From positions 186,001 through 250,000 of the forward strand of contig WOUO01000005.1 in the NCBI GenBank assembly GCA_017139535.1: a DNA stretch of 64,000 bases. The letters run 5' to 3'. Below, in pieces: positions 39,795-50,358 of this stretch. The notes beneath the pieces were generated by a model. That model saw only the letters and a list, made by a program, of their open reading frames with translations, was not told the DNA's origin and ran no database searches. The DNA is from Trichocladium uniseriatum. Taxonomy: Eukaryota > Ascomycota > Sordariomycetes > Sordariales > Chaetomiaceae. Every line of letters starts with the position of its first letter. Position 1 is the first letter of the stretch. The position numbers and the translations under genes were made by a program.

Positions 39795-42700
39795 ATGATG
39801 GCTCCGAAGCGCAAGAGAAACGACCGCGGTCCGAGCGACTCTGGGCCCTCCAGACCATCGCCCCATCGACCCGGAGACACATCCCTGGGACAGCATGAGA
39901 GAAGCTTTGATGGAGGCCGCGGCGGCCGTGGCGGTAGGAACCCACGGAGAGGGGACCGTCGCGATTCTTCCCAGTCGTTCGGCCCCGGCTCGTCTCTGAG
40001 CGCACCAGGACCGATCTCCCCACCACTCGCCCGCCCTTCGAGTTCATCTTCCTCAGCTGCACCGCCTCCTCTAGCGACAACATTGGCTCGCACGACGACC
40101 CCAGCTGCTCCGTCGGCACCGCCGTCGCCAATCCCCTCCTTCTACGACTATACCATCATCACCGACGACAGCGTTAGCAGGTGGACAAACGGCGCCCGCC
40201 AGGAAGTCATACAGCATGGCATCCAGTCGCGCGAGGACGAAGACCTCACAGAAATTGTCATGATCTTTCAGGAACTCATCCACTCCGTCACCGACGGCCG
40301 CCTCCCTGGCGCTGACGCCGGCGGTGTCGTCAAGGAGATCCTCGGCCCCGAGCTGTCAGAGACGGACCGCAATGCCTTGGTATTCGATCCTCACACTTTA
40401 TTCCTCGACACCGTTTCCACCTTTATGGATGTCGAGTCCGGGCCACTCCGGCCACAGCTGCGGGACTTTATGAGGGCAACCGAGGTGTCCCCGGCCCTCA
40501 TGCGTCTTGTCCTAGACCCACCCATCCTCCAGCACCTCGATTTGATCCGCGACACCTTTGTTAGGATGGGCATTCGCCAGTCGACCAACTTATTGTATCG
40601 CCAGGCAAACTACAACCTATTGCGCGAAGAGACCGAGGGCTTCTCAAAACTCGTTACCGAGCTCTTTACGACGAGCAGCACCGAGCCGCCTTCGGCCGAG
40701 GTCGTACAGGCCACGTTCAACAAGGTTATGGGCCTTATTGGGACCTTTGACCTGCACCCTGGCCGTGTTCTGGATGTGACGCTCGACGTCTTTGCGGCGG
40801 TGCTTATCAAGCAGTTCCGCTTCTTTGTCAAGTTCCTCCGAGCCAGCTCCTGGTGGCCCCGCAGCCAGCTCAAACAGCCGACAGGCCTATTTGTTGGGGG
40901 CTTGCCGATATGGGCTCTACCCGAGCATCCGGGCTGGTCCGCGACCGAGGAGGAAGAGGCCGTGCTCGCAGAAGAGCGGCGGAAGCGAGACGTTGCGTTT
41001 TGGGACAGGGCCCGCAAGATCAAGCTCGATGCCTACTTTGAGCTGGCTGGCAGGCAGCTCGCCACGGGCGAAGAGGAGCGCCTAGCAAACAGCACGGTCG
41101 AAGGCGCCCCGGACTCGAGCATCGAACAGGAATGGATCAAGATCACAAAGACCCTTCCGCCCCCCGGCAATCGCGATGCCGCCCAGATGCTGGGATTCAA
41201 GCTGCGGTTCTACACGTCCGAGGCGAGAGATGCCGACGACGCGCTTCCGGCGAACCTGCTCTATCTCATCGCGTTGCTCATCAAGGTCGGCTTCATCTCG
41301 CTGACGGACCTCTGGAACCACATATGGCCCCAGGACGAGGACATGGAGGGCGTCAAGACCCAGAGGATGAAGGAGCTCGAGGAAAAGGAAAAGACGAATC
41401 GGCCGGGCGGCGAGAAGAACGCGTTAATGATGGCCGGCGCTCTTCCGGACGACATGCCTCCACCCCCAAGCCACATGTCCCGACGCGATGCCGTAGCACA
41501 CAAACCAGATGCCGACAACAAGACCGCCGAGCCGGCCGAGGAGAAGCCAAAGCTGCCGGAACCCGCCGACCAAAAGGTGCATCTTCTCAAGTGCCTCCTC
41601 ACCATTGGCGCGATCCCGGAATCCCTCTTCATCATCGGGCGCCACGAATGGATCCTACACGCTTATCCCGACATCATGCCCCTCTTCCACCGCCTCCTCC
41701 ACCACTCCGTCGACGTCGTCTACCAGCAGAGCCAACCGAAAGCCTCGCGGCCGACCGAAGTCTGCGCCAAGAAACTGCCCGATCTCGACCAGTCCGGCAT
41801 GCCCAAGGGCAGCGTCAAGCTCAATGCGCCCGCCGTCAAGCGGGCTCTGAGGTGGCCGTATCCGGACAAGGCCGAAGTGGGCGACGGCAGCTCCTACCGC
41901 TTCTACTGGGATGAGTGGGCCGACAACGTCCCAGTCTGCCAAACCGTCGACGATCTCTTTGCCCTCTGCGACACGCTCCTCAACGTTGTCGGCGTCAACA
42001 TTGGACTCGACGCCTCCCTCGTGGCCAAGCTTGCCAGCATCGGCTGCAAGAGCCTCGCCGACGACCAGTCTCCCGGCAACCATGCGCGATGGCTCGACCT
42101 GCTCAAGCGCCTGCTCGTCCCATCGCTGAGCTTGGGCGAGGCCAACTCGTCAATTGTCGAGACCGTCTGGACCCTGCTCAAGCAGTACCCCATCCGGACC
42201 CGGTACGGTGTCTACGCCGAATGGTACGAGGGCGCCATTTCACGGCTCGAGCCCGTCAAGAAGGCCTTTGCCCGGACGAGGCTGGAGACGCTCAGCAAGA
42301 TGAAGCGGCTGTCCTTGACCAACATACCCCAGATGGCCAAGAGCCTGGCAAAGATTGCGTATCCGTCGCCCGGCGTCGTCTGCAAGGTTGCGCTGCTCCA
42401 GATCGAGTCGTACAGCAACCTGATCGAGGCCTTTGTCGAGTGCGCCAAGTACTTTACCGACCTGGGCTACGATGTCCTTGTCTGGTCCGTGTTGAGCTCA
42501 ATGGGCGGCCAGCAGAGGAGCCGCACGCAGGAGACGTCGGTGCTGCTCACCAGCAAGTGGCTGCAGGCGCTCTCGCGCTTCTCCGGAAAGGTCTTTCAGC
42601 GCTACTCCAACATGGACGCGTCGCCGATCCTCCGCTACGTCCACGACCAGCTTCTTCAGGGCAACTCGACGGACCTGGTCGTCCTGAAGGAGTTGATCGG

Positions 42701-45700
42701 CTCCATGGGAGGCGTCGTTTCCGATCTCGACTTTACCGATGCCCAGATGCGAGCCATGACCGGCGGCGCGCTCCTCCGGCGCGAGACTCTTGTCAACCTG
42801 GGCGACAAGCGCGCCATGTCCGTCAAGAGTGCCGAGCGCCTCATGAAGGCCCTGTCGCGATCGAACCTGGCCGGCCAGCTGCTCATCAACATTGGGCAGT
42901 ACCGGCAGAATGCCATCCACCACACCTCGGACGGCGGCGCGCGCATCAAATACCTCTCCACCCTTGTCGACGATACCCACCAGATCCTTCTTCAGTACCT
43001 GGATCTTCTCCGCAGCAACCTCGACCCCGACACGTTCGACAGCCTCGTCCCCGACATTATCCAGCTCATGAGAGACTACGGCCTCGACGCGAATCTGGCC
43101 TTTATGATCCGGCGCGCCAGCATACGCTGGGAGATCAAGGCCCCCGCCTCTGCCAAGGACAGCCCCTCCCAGGCCGCAAAGGCCGTCGCGGACGCCGACG
43201 GCGATGTCGCAATGGAAGCGGCGGGAAGCGGCAGCCCAGACACCAAGGCCGAGGCCGACAACAATACGCCAAACTGCCGCATGCCAGAATCGCTTGCCGA
43301 GGCCCTCGCGCCGCTAATTGAAGAAATCCCCAGCGTCATGCCGCACCAGACCTGGCGGTATATCAGCCCGGCGTGCTACGTCTTCTTTTGGTCTCTGCAA
43401 TTTGGCAACCTGGTCTTCCCGCAAGATAGCTACTCGGCGGAAAACACGCGGCTCAAGAAGCAAGCAGAAGAAGTCATGAAGGACAGGACCGACATGACGC
43501 GGGTCGGCATGAACAAGAAGACGCAAAAGCGCAACGAAATTCTCGACCGGCAAAAGCTCCTCCTCCAAGAGGCCAACGACGGCATCACCCGCTTCTCCAA
43601 GGCGAGACTGCACGTCGGCAGGCAGGTCGGCAGCTGGTTCCCTGCCGAGATTGCAAAAGCGGACGCGACGTCGGACACGCTGCTTGAAGAATGCATCCTG
43701 CCGCGCCTGCAGCTCTCGGCCCTGGACGCCGAATACTGCTTTAGGATGGTCAAGTTTCTGCACGAATTCTCGACGCCCAATTTCAAGCTCCTATCGCTCT
43801 ACGACCGGCTCTTTAACCACAACCGGCTCCGCGCCATCATCTTTACCTGCACTGTCCGCGAGGCGGAGCATCTCGGCCGCTTCCTAAAGCTCATCCTCGG
43901 CGACCTCTCCAAGTGGCACGGCGATAAGACGGCCTACGAGAAGGAGGCCCTGGGACTCAAGGATTTGCAGGGCAACAAGACGAGACAATACCTCGGGTTC
44001 GCCACGGCCTTTGATGCCGAGGGCAAGCCTACCGAGTTTGTCGAACACGACCCGTTCCGGGAAATCCTGTTCCGCTGGCACAAGGAGCTCAACACCGCGC
44101 TGCGGTCTTGCCTCAACGGCGTGGAATGGATGCACATTCGCAATGCCATCACCATCCTCAAGTCCGTCATTGACTTTTTCCCGGCCATCAACTTTATGGC
44201 CGACAAGTTCCTCGAGCAGCTCAAGACCATCACGGAGCGCGAGGCGGCCTCGAAGAACGCCCCAGAGTCGGAGCATGCCCACCGCGTCGACCTCTCGGTC
44301 ACGGCACAGACGACGTATTCGGAGCTCCAAAAGAGAAAGTCGAAATGGATCCTCGTCCAGGCGTTCCGTCCGGGTGTAGTAAGTCCCTCTGCTCGAGCAT
44401 CCAAACAGACAGACACTGACCATACACAGAAGGACACCAAGGACGAAGGCAGAGGGCCCACAGTCAACTCCTCCCTGCGGGCCTCGGCGGCCGACTTCAA
44501 ACCCAACGGGACGCGTGTCCAGCAGTCCGAGGTGGAGGACGGCGAGGTAAAAGATAGCAGAGGCGGCAACGGGCCGACGAGGACAAGAGAGCCGAATCTG
44601 CCGAAACCCCCACCGTCCCGAGAGCCTCTGAGAGACGCCAAGGCTCCGACACAAAAGACAGGCCCGGCAACCAATAACGGACGACCAGTCACCCCAAAAC
44701 CTCCTCTCCCGGCGCCCGCCTCTGGGCCCGGCGCTCGGCAAGAGCCATCCAAATTCTCGACCCTCCCGCCCGTCGGCCATGGGCTTCCAAGCAGGCCAGA
44801 GTTGCCCAGCAGGCCCGAGCTGCCGGTGCCCAGATTTGGCCAGGCTCGACACGACAGGAGAGACATACCAACCCGAGAGGCTCGTGACTACAGAGACAAC
44901 CGCGAACCCCGGGATGCCCGCGAACCCCACGGCAATCGAGAGAGCAGAGACTACCGAACGCCCGAGGCTCCGCGGCCAGATCGGCCTCGCGACTTTCCGG
45001 CATCCGACAGACGCGTGGATGCTGGGGCGCGTGATGGCCCGCGCGAACCTGGGCCGCGCGAAGCTGGGTGGCCTTCAGATAATCACCCCCGGGACTGGCC
45101 AAGCCGGGCGGAGCCCCCGCCGCGGTGGCACGATCACGGCCCGCCTGCCGACCGCGATGGCCGCAACCCACGCGAGAGGATTCCCCACGGTCCGAGCCGG
45201 CCCGACACTAGGCCGCCCAGGGAGCCCGCGGTTTCCACGCCCCCGCCCGCGGCTGCCGCACCGAGCGCCCCGCAAGGACCGCCGATCAACCCCGAGCGCG
45301 CACGAATCATTGAAGCCGACCGGCCCGAGATTATCAACCCTGCGCGAGCCGCGTTGATCAATGAGCGCGACGCTCCGGGACGCCAGTCACCGAGAGATCA
45401 GCCTCGTGAGCGACCTCCGCGAACCGAGTCCCCGAGACGGACCGATCGCCCGGATCGCTCAGATCGCCCACCGCCCAACCCTCCGCAGCCGGAGAATGTT
45501 CGTGATGATCGCGGCCGACGTCGTCAGGACCACCCCGAGGCTCCTCGAGACTCCCGTGGAGAGGCCGCGGCATCGCACCCGCGCGCAGACCGAAACCCAG
45601 ACCGCGAAGACAGGCTGCCTAGGGACCCGCCATACAACGGCCAGCCCCCTCGCGCCGATCACGACAGCGGGAGGCTCACGCAGCAAGATCCCAACTACGG

Positions 45701-47204
45701 TCGGCTCAATGCCATCCAGTCTGTGGTCGATATGCCGGCGGGTCCCCCGTCAGGCCCACGAGGCCGTGGTGGCAGGAATGCCGCTAGACCCGGCGCAGTC
45801 AATGGCCCTGCGGTGCGCACCGACAATCGATTTACCGGGCTGGAGCAAATCCGCCCACCCACGCCGGAGAGACACCCGCCCACGGGTCCCTCGGCGTCGC
45901 GCTCGAGGCGGGGCGGCCAGTACGACGGCGGGAAGTTGAACTCGCCAACAACAACGGGGCCTCCCGCGGTCGGCGTGCATCCGGACAGGATGCGCCATAT
46001 CAACCAACCACCGTCCGGGCCGCCTCCGCCGCCGCCAGAGAGGATCCGCCAGGTCAACCAGCAGCCGTCGAACGCGCCGCCCCCGCCGCCTCCCCCACCT
46101 CCTCCGGGCGGACCATCAGGCGTCCATCCAGATCGTCTCAACCAGATCGCGGCTCAGCCATCCGGACCGGGCTCGCACTCGCGTCCACCAATGAACACGC
46201 CCGACCGCCCGCCCATGTCGGCACCTAGCTCAGGATCGCGGCCGGTGCCAGCCGGGCCCAGCGCCGATTTCTCGTCCACTCCCACGGGCCCGGCAGCCGG
46301 CAACGAGCGGCTGAGACCCGGCGGCAGACAGCTCCGGGGCATTCAAAACACGCTCGACAAGGCGTCCGCGGACAATGCCCGGGGCCCAGGCCTTCGGCTA
46401 TCTCGGTCACGGCCCAACTTGGCAGGATCGGACGCCCAGATCCTGGCCGGTTCCTCGCCCGTCACCACGCCGGTTCACGAACGTCCCGAAGGTTCTCTGC
46501 GCGACTCGTCCCGCCGCGACATGAGCACCGACCGGGCGCCGCCGCGCGCGCCAGAGCCGATCCAGGTCGTGGGCGATAGCCGTGACAGCAGCCGCGGTGG
46601 ACCCAACGGTGACGACTACGGGTCCAGTCGCACCGAGCACGAACGCTCCCGCCGCGAGCATCACCGCTCGGAACGTGGCCCAAGGGCTTCTAGGCGCAGC
46701 ACCCCGGACCGTGAACGCGAGCGCGAGCGCGAACGTGAGCGTGAGCGTGAGCCAAAGGATGCGCGCGAGTATCGGGACAGAGAGAGGAGGTCGGGCCCGT
46801 CGTCATCATCAGGCGCGCCGAGCGGCAACCGTGATGAGAGGGATGCGGCCGGTGTGTCGCGCCGGTCATCGATGCGTGATTCGGCCAGCGGCGGTAGCCG
46901 CGAGGCGGTTGCCAGTGGGAGAGGGGATATGCCGCCACCACGCGAGTCGAGTAGTCATCGGAGCCATCGCGGTGACGGTGGTCCCGCGGGGCCGAGGGGT
47001 GGTGACGGCATGTCGGGGGGCAGGAGTGAGAGCGGAGGAAGGGGCGAGGAGTATGGCCGGAGCGGGTCTTCGCGCGGTGGGAATGCGCCGCCGAGGGATG
47101 CGCGATCGAGGCTGGGTGATGACAGGGGTGATGACAGGGCTCGGAAGCGGAGGAGTGAGGGTGTCGATAGCGGGAGTCATCCGGATAAGCGGCAGCGGAG
47201 GTGA
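39795..47204 (+). CDS. tho2: THO complex subunit 2 (Tho2/THOC2)
   Basis: Tho2 is the scaffold of the THO/TREX complex, which couples transcription to mRNA packaging and export and limits R-loops. Two exons are inferred: 39795-44378 and 44430-47204, separated by a 51-nt stop-free intron (GTAAGT...ACACAG), giving 2452 aa. The frame starts with two ATG codons in a row; the first is used. Residues 1-115 are disordered. The helical N-terminal and middle regions include RHEWILHAYPDIMPLFHRLL, SPGVVCKVALLQIESYSNLI and FVECAKYFTDLGYDVLVWS. The conserved Tho2 C-terminal domain runs from about 1160 (MPHQTWRYISPACYVFFWSL) to ~1525. The last ~920 residues are disordered and rich in Arg, Pro, Ser, Asp and Gly, with poly-Pro, RS/RD-type charge repeats and a basic ARKRRSEGVD..DKRQRR end that should bind RNA and localise to the nucleus. 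Confidence 0.94.
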   Translation: MMAPKRKRNDRGPSDSGPSRPSPHRPGDTSLGQHERSFDGGRGGRGGRNPRRGDRRDSSQSFGPGSSLSAPGPISPPLARPSSSSSSAAPPPLATTLARTTTPAAPSAPPSPIPSFYDYTIITDDSVSRWTNGARQEVIQHGIQSREDEDLTEIVMIFQELIHSVTDGRLPGADAGGVVKEILGPELSETDRNALVFDPHTLFLDTVSTFMDVESGPLRPQLRDFMRATEVSPALMRLVLDPPILQHLDLIRDTFVRMGIRQSTNLLYRQANYNLLREETEGFSKLVTELFTTSSTEPPSAEVVQATFNKVMGLIGTFDLHPGRVLDVTLDVFAAVLIKQFRFFVKFLRASSWWPRSQLKQPTGLFVGGLPIWALPEHPGWSATEEEEAVLAEERRKRDVAFWDRARKIKLDAYFELAGRQLATGEEERLANSTVEGAPDSSIEQEWIKITKTLPPPGNRDAAQMLGFKLRFYTSEARDADDALPANLLYLIALLIKVGFISLTDLWNHIWPQDEDMEGVKTQRMKELEEKEKTNRPGGEKNALMMAGALPDDMPPPPSHMSRRDAVAHKPDADNKTAEPAEEKPKLPEPADQKVHLLKCLLTIGAIPESLFIIGRHEWILHAYPDIMPLFHRLLHHSVDVVYQQSQPKASRPTEVCAKKLPDLDQSGMPKGSVKLNAPAVKRALRWPYPDKAEVGDGSSYRFYWDEWADNVPVCQTVDDLFALCDTLLNVVGVNIGLDASLVAKLASIGCKSLADDQSPGNHARWLDLLKRLLVPSLSLGEANSSIVETVWTLLKQYPIRTRYGVYAEWYEGAISRLEPVKKAFARTRLETLSKMKRLSLTNIPQMAKSLAKIAYPSPGVVCKVALLQIESYSNLIEAFVECAKYFTDLGYDVLVWSVLSSMGGQQRSRTQETSVLLTSKWLQALSRFSGKVFQRYSNMDASPILRYVHDQLLQGNSTDLVVLKELIGSMGGVVSDLDFTDAQMRAMTGGALLRRETLVNLGDKRAMSVKSAERLMKALSRSNLAGQLLINIGQYRQNAIHHTSDGGARIKYLSTLVDDTHQILLQYLDLLRSNLDPDTFDSLVPDIIQLMRDYGLDANLAFMIRRASIRWEIKAPASAKDSPSQAAKAVADADGDVAMEAAGSGSPDTKAEADNNTPNCRMPESLAEALAPLIEEIPSVMPHQTWRYISPACYVFFWSLQFGNLVFPQDSYSAENTRLKKQAEEVMKDRTDMTRVGMNKKTQKRNEILDRQKLLLQEANDGITRFSKARLHVGRQVGSWFPAEIAKADATSDTLLEECILPRLQLSALDAEYCFRMVKFLHEFSTPNFKLLSLYDRLFNHNRLRAIIFTCTVREAEHLGRFLKLILGDLSKWHGDKTAYEKEALGLKDLQGNKTRQYLGFATAFDAEGKPTEFVEHDPFREILFRWHKELNTALRSCLNGVEWMHIRNAITILKSVIDFFPAINFMADKFLEQLKTITEREAASKNAPESEHAHRVDLSVTAQTTYSELQKRKSKWILVQAFRPGVVSPSARASKQTDTDHTQKDTKDEGRGPTVNSSLRASAADFKPNGTRVQQSEVEDGEVKDSRGGNGPTRTREPNLPKPPPSREPLRDAKAPTQKTGPATNNGRPVTPKPPLPAPASGPGARQEPSKFSTLPPVGHGLPSRPELPSRPELPVPRFGQARHDRRDIPTREARDYRDNREPRDAREPHGNRESRDYRTPEAPRPDRPRDFPASDRRVDAGARDGPREPGPREAGWPSDNHPRDWPSRAEPPPRWHDHGPPADRDGRNPRERIPHGPSRPDTRPPREPAVSTPPPAAAAPSAPQGPPINPERARIIEADRPEIINPARAALINERDAPGRQSPRDQPRERPPRTESPRRTDRPDRSDRPPPNPPQPENVRDDRGRRRQDHPEAPRDSRGEAAASHPRADRNPDREDRLPRDPPYNGQPPRADHDSGRLTQQDPNYGRLNAIQSVVDMPAGPPSGPRGRGGRNAARPGAVNGPAVRTDNRFTGLEQIRPPTPERHPPTGPSASRSRRGGQYDGGKLNSPTTTGPPAVGVHPDRMRHINQPPSGPPPPPPERIRQVNQQPSNAPPPPPPPPPPGGPSGVHPDRLNQIAAQPSGPGSHSRPPMNTPDRPPMSAPSSGSRPVPAGPSADFSSTPTGPAAGNERLRPGGRQLRGIQNTLDKASADNARGPGLRLSRSRPNLAGSDAQILAGSSPVTTPVHERPEGSLRDSSRRDMSTDRAPPRAPEPIQVVGDSRDSSRGGPNGDDYGSSRTEHERSRREHHRSERGPRASRRSTPDREREREREREREREPKDAREYRDRERRSGPSSSSGAPSGNRDERDAAGVSRRSSMRDSASGGSREAVASGRGDMPPPRESSSHRSHRGDGGPAGPRGGDGMSGGRSESGGRGEEYGRSGSSRGGNAPPRDARSRLGDDRGDDRARKRRSEGVDSGSHPDKRQRR
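46716..46760 (+). repeat. GCGAGC/GTGAGC repeat encoding Arg-Glu repeats in THO2
   Basis: Seven or so Arg-Glu dipeptides in tandem are encoded by a six-base repeat with CGC/CGT and GAG alternation. Confidence 0.75.
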
Positions 47205-48942
47205 TAAGAGGGTGGTGTTGTGAGAGAGAGGATAAGGGAGGGGTGATGGCGTGAACAAACAAAGGCCACGAACCAGGGGGATTTACATCAGATTGGAGGA
47301 TACTGCATTGCACTTTATGGCCACTGTTGTCAGGCTTTGGTGGGAGAGGGGGCAGCACACGGCCAGCCAGTTATTAGATCGTTTTGGGCGGCTCAGCAGC
47401 GAGGAAAATCTTGTTCCATTTCAGCACCTTGTTCAAGCGACCTTTGTGAAAGAAGCCAGCGACAGCCGGTTCGATTCGACTCGGAGATTCACTTGTGACG
47501 TCGACCAGCGGTACCACGCCAATACATGCGAGCGGAACCGGATTTGCATGGCCCTGTGGCTCTAGGGCCGAGCGGATGGTCTCTAAAGACATATCACCTG
47601 CTTCTTTTCGTAATATGTGACGACGGTGGACGAAGGCCACAGTGATGGATGTCTTCAGGATCTAGACTAGACATTCATGGTGCAGGAAAGAGGCGTTTTG
47701 GAGTTGACGGCCCATTCGTATGTTAGGGTCATGATCGGACACAACCAGATAAAGAGGCTGGACGAGGGAGTTTGGCGTTGGTAGATGAACGAGTGTTCTA
47801 TGCTCTTGTACAGAGCGTGTAGACTTGGTTTGCGTCGGCATCAGCATCGAGCATGGAGTTTGGGTTGTTGGTCTCAATGCGTATCCACGGGATAAACAAA
47901 AGAGGGAGTGGAATGATGACTTTTCTTTGCACCATAAACTTGTGAAACTGCTGACGATGTCACCGAGGTTCCTTGTATTCTTCAAAGCTTTAACTCCCAG
48001 CGTAGCTACGCTCACCTGGTGAAATGTACTTCATTCCTACCTGGCGATGACTTGTCGAACACCGTCCCGGTCTAATTAATTTACTGATGACCTCAACTGC
48101 ATACTGCCTCGAAGGGGCCAGAGGTGACGTTTATGTCGAATCAAGCGGCACAACACGCTCCCTTCACACATAGCTCTCACCTCGCAGCTATCAGCGACCC
48201 AGGCAGCTTAGCAACCATGCGGCGCAGCCAGGAAGTATGCTGTATATATAAACAGGACCAACAACGGGCCAACAGGCGCGGCCCAGCACGGGGGACGGGC
48301 TGTACAGGGGCATGTTGTCACACATGCCTAATAAAAAGGGGTGATTGAAAAGCATGCCTCAACGATATCGGGGGAGGAGGACAAGGTCATCAAAAAGACA
48401 TCCTCTTGCGTACACTTTTCACAGACAACCACGCGGCCAAAAGTCTCACGTTTTTGCCCATTCCTTGTGTATGTATTCATGTTGCCATCTCGTGCTACCC
48501 TCGTACCCCGGCACCGAACCTGTCCCTTCCCACGTAATGATAATGATAGAACCGGAGCCTTGGTCGGCTCTAGTATACCCAGTATAAAACATATGATCGC
48601 TAGCCTCCTGTTTCCCTGCCTCGGCGTCTTTAGTCCGTTCGTGACCGACCTCCTCATCCATCCACCCATTGACCCCAGTGTGACTGTCTACCCTCAATGA
48701 TGAAGCGTATCCCATCCTCCCAACAAGGTCGACTCCAACACCCGTTGATAGCTGATACCCCTTCTTTTGTCTCCGATGCAAAACAAACCAAACCAAGCAA
48801 ACAAGCCACCGCAATGATGAATGACCAAGTCTGTGCCCATCCCCTAAACGCCGTGGTATCTCAAAAATGCAAATGCCAGTGAAAAGCAAAAAGCCGCGCA
48901 TGATGCATAAAAAGCAAAAAGGTAAAGAAGGGGTCTATCCCC
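47205..48942. other. Convergent intergenic region between THO2 and the WSC gene
   Basis: These 1.7 kb lie between two stop codons. The region is AT-richer than the genes. Short frames on both strands overlap and show no domain. A TTCGATT element near 47470 resembles a Pol III B box but lacks tRNA stems. No gene is supported. Confidence 0.5.
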
Positions 48943-50358
48943 TCAGTCGTCAACATCCGGATCCGGATTTGTCGCCCTCAGAACCCTCGGCGGCTGGTGC
49001 ACCCGTCTCGAATAATCCTGGTTATCCTGCAACGAATTGAAGCTCTCGCGGCTCCGATTCTGGTCGGCATAGATCCCCTTGGCAAAGGGATCCAGCCGCG
49101 GGTCGACCGGCATGAGGTGGCTGCGCCGCTTGGCCGCGTCAAATTGCTGGCCGAGCGGGTACCGGCTCTCGGCAACGTCGCCCATCTTGGGCGTCGCCAT
49201 CATGCCGCCCGGCGAGCCACTGCCGCTGCCGCCTCTGATGGGCACGCCGAGACCGGCAACGCTGGAGCTGCCTTCGTCGTCCTGCTGCTGCCTCCTGCGC
49301 TTCGCAAGCCACAACCAGATAAACGCGGCGATGACGGCGAGGCCGCCGACCACGCCAATGACAATGCCGGCGATGGCGCCGCCCTGGAGACCCTTGCTCT
49401 CGGTCGGGACGACGGCAGCGGCGTCGGTGTTAGTGGCTTGCGGGGTTGCGGTGACGGTCCTAACGGTGCCCCCCACCGTGACCGTCTCGATAGTGGGTTT
49501 CGGCGCGCTGTCGCTGGTTTCCGTCTCCCCGGACTGTTAGCCTGTTAGCATGGTCCGTAGTGATGGAGCATCAAGACAAATGCGTGTGCCGGTCCGCGTG
49601 AGGGAAAAAAGAAATGAAATGCGATGCATACAGAAGAAGAAGAAGTGGCAGAGGAAGAAGACGCGCTGGACGAAGAACTCGACGAGGTCGTCGTCGTGCT
49701 GTCGACTGTGCTGCTCTGCACCCCGTCTCAGCCTTACTGCCCACCATGGCCCATCGCCCAAGAATAGATTTCACAGAGCAAGAAGAAAAACGGGATGGGA
49801 AGGGGGCAGAGTCAATACAGGCGGGTGTTTGGCGGGCACACATGTCAGTTTGGGGGTGGGGGGTGGTACGTACGGAACTGGAGGAGGTACTTGCGGAGCT
49901 AGAGGTTTTGGACCCGGCGGGCGCTGTCCCAGTGGGGGTGAAGCCGGAGACCTCCATGTAGCCAAAGGCTCCATCGCCGCCGCAGAAGTCGGTAGGGTAG
50001 CCCGGGCAGGGGTATTCGCAGTCCTCGAGGGACTTTCGGTCGGCGCTGTTGGGGATGAGGTTGGAGCACCAGCAGTTCTTTTCCTGCACGATGGCGAGGG
50101 CGTATTTGAGGTCGGTGCAGTTGTCGAAGCAGCGGCCGTCGCTCTGCCAGGTGTAGAAGACTGCTGGAATTAGCACCGCGGTCAGAGGACAGAGATGGGG
50201 AGGTAAAGGCCCAACTTACATGGTCCCGCGTCGGCCGTGTTGACGCTGGCACAGTATTCCATGGGGATCGAAGGTCCCTGCTGTGCGCTCGTCGTGCCGT
50301 AGAGCAGGGCGGCCAGGCTGAAGCTCGCCCATATCAGGGCGGCTCGTTGTGTTGCCAT
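48943..50358 (-). CDS. WSC-domain cell-wall integrity sensor
   Basis: Four exons are inferred: 50358-50220, 50160-49874, 49715-49632 and 49533-48943, giving 366 aa. Donors are GTAAGT, GTACGT and GTATGC; acceptors are CAG; all phases close. Order: signal peptide (MATQRAALIWASFSLAALLY), a WSC domain at ~32-115 with YCASVNTADAG, GRCFDNCTDLKYALAIVQEK, NCWCSNLIPNSADR, DCEYPCPGYPTDFCGGDGAF and eight cysteines, then a Ser/Thr stalk. Exon 3 encodes 28 residues that are almost only Ser and Thr. One membrane span follows (GAIAGIVIGVVGGLAVIAAF), then RRR and a short tail with SFNSLQDNQDYSRR and VLRATNPDPD, the conserved end of fungal Wsc sensors. Such proteins feel wall stress and activate Rho1-PKC signalling. 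The stalk is short for a sensor. Confidence 0.9.

Noticed and set aside
41915..43321. 468-codon plus-strand frame overlapping THO2
   Set aside because: It is an alternate frame of the conserved Tho2 core. Its Arg/Pro/Gln-rich composition is what a shifted frame of GC-rich coding DNA gives.
43884..44930. 348-codon and 310-codon frames antisense to THO2
   Set aside because: Both overlap the conserved Tho2 domain and its intron, overlap each other in different frames and have no domain.
47460..47500. Pol III B-box-like TTCGATTCGACTCGG
   Set aside because: No matching acceptor, D or anticodon stems can be drawn around it, so no tRNA is called.
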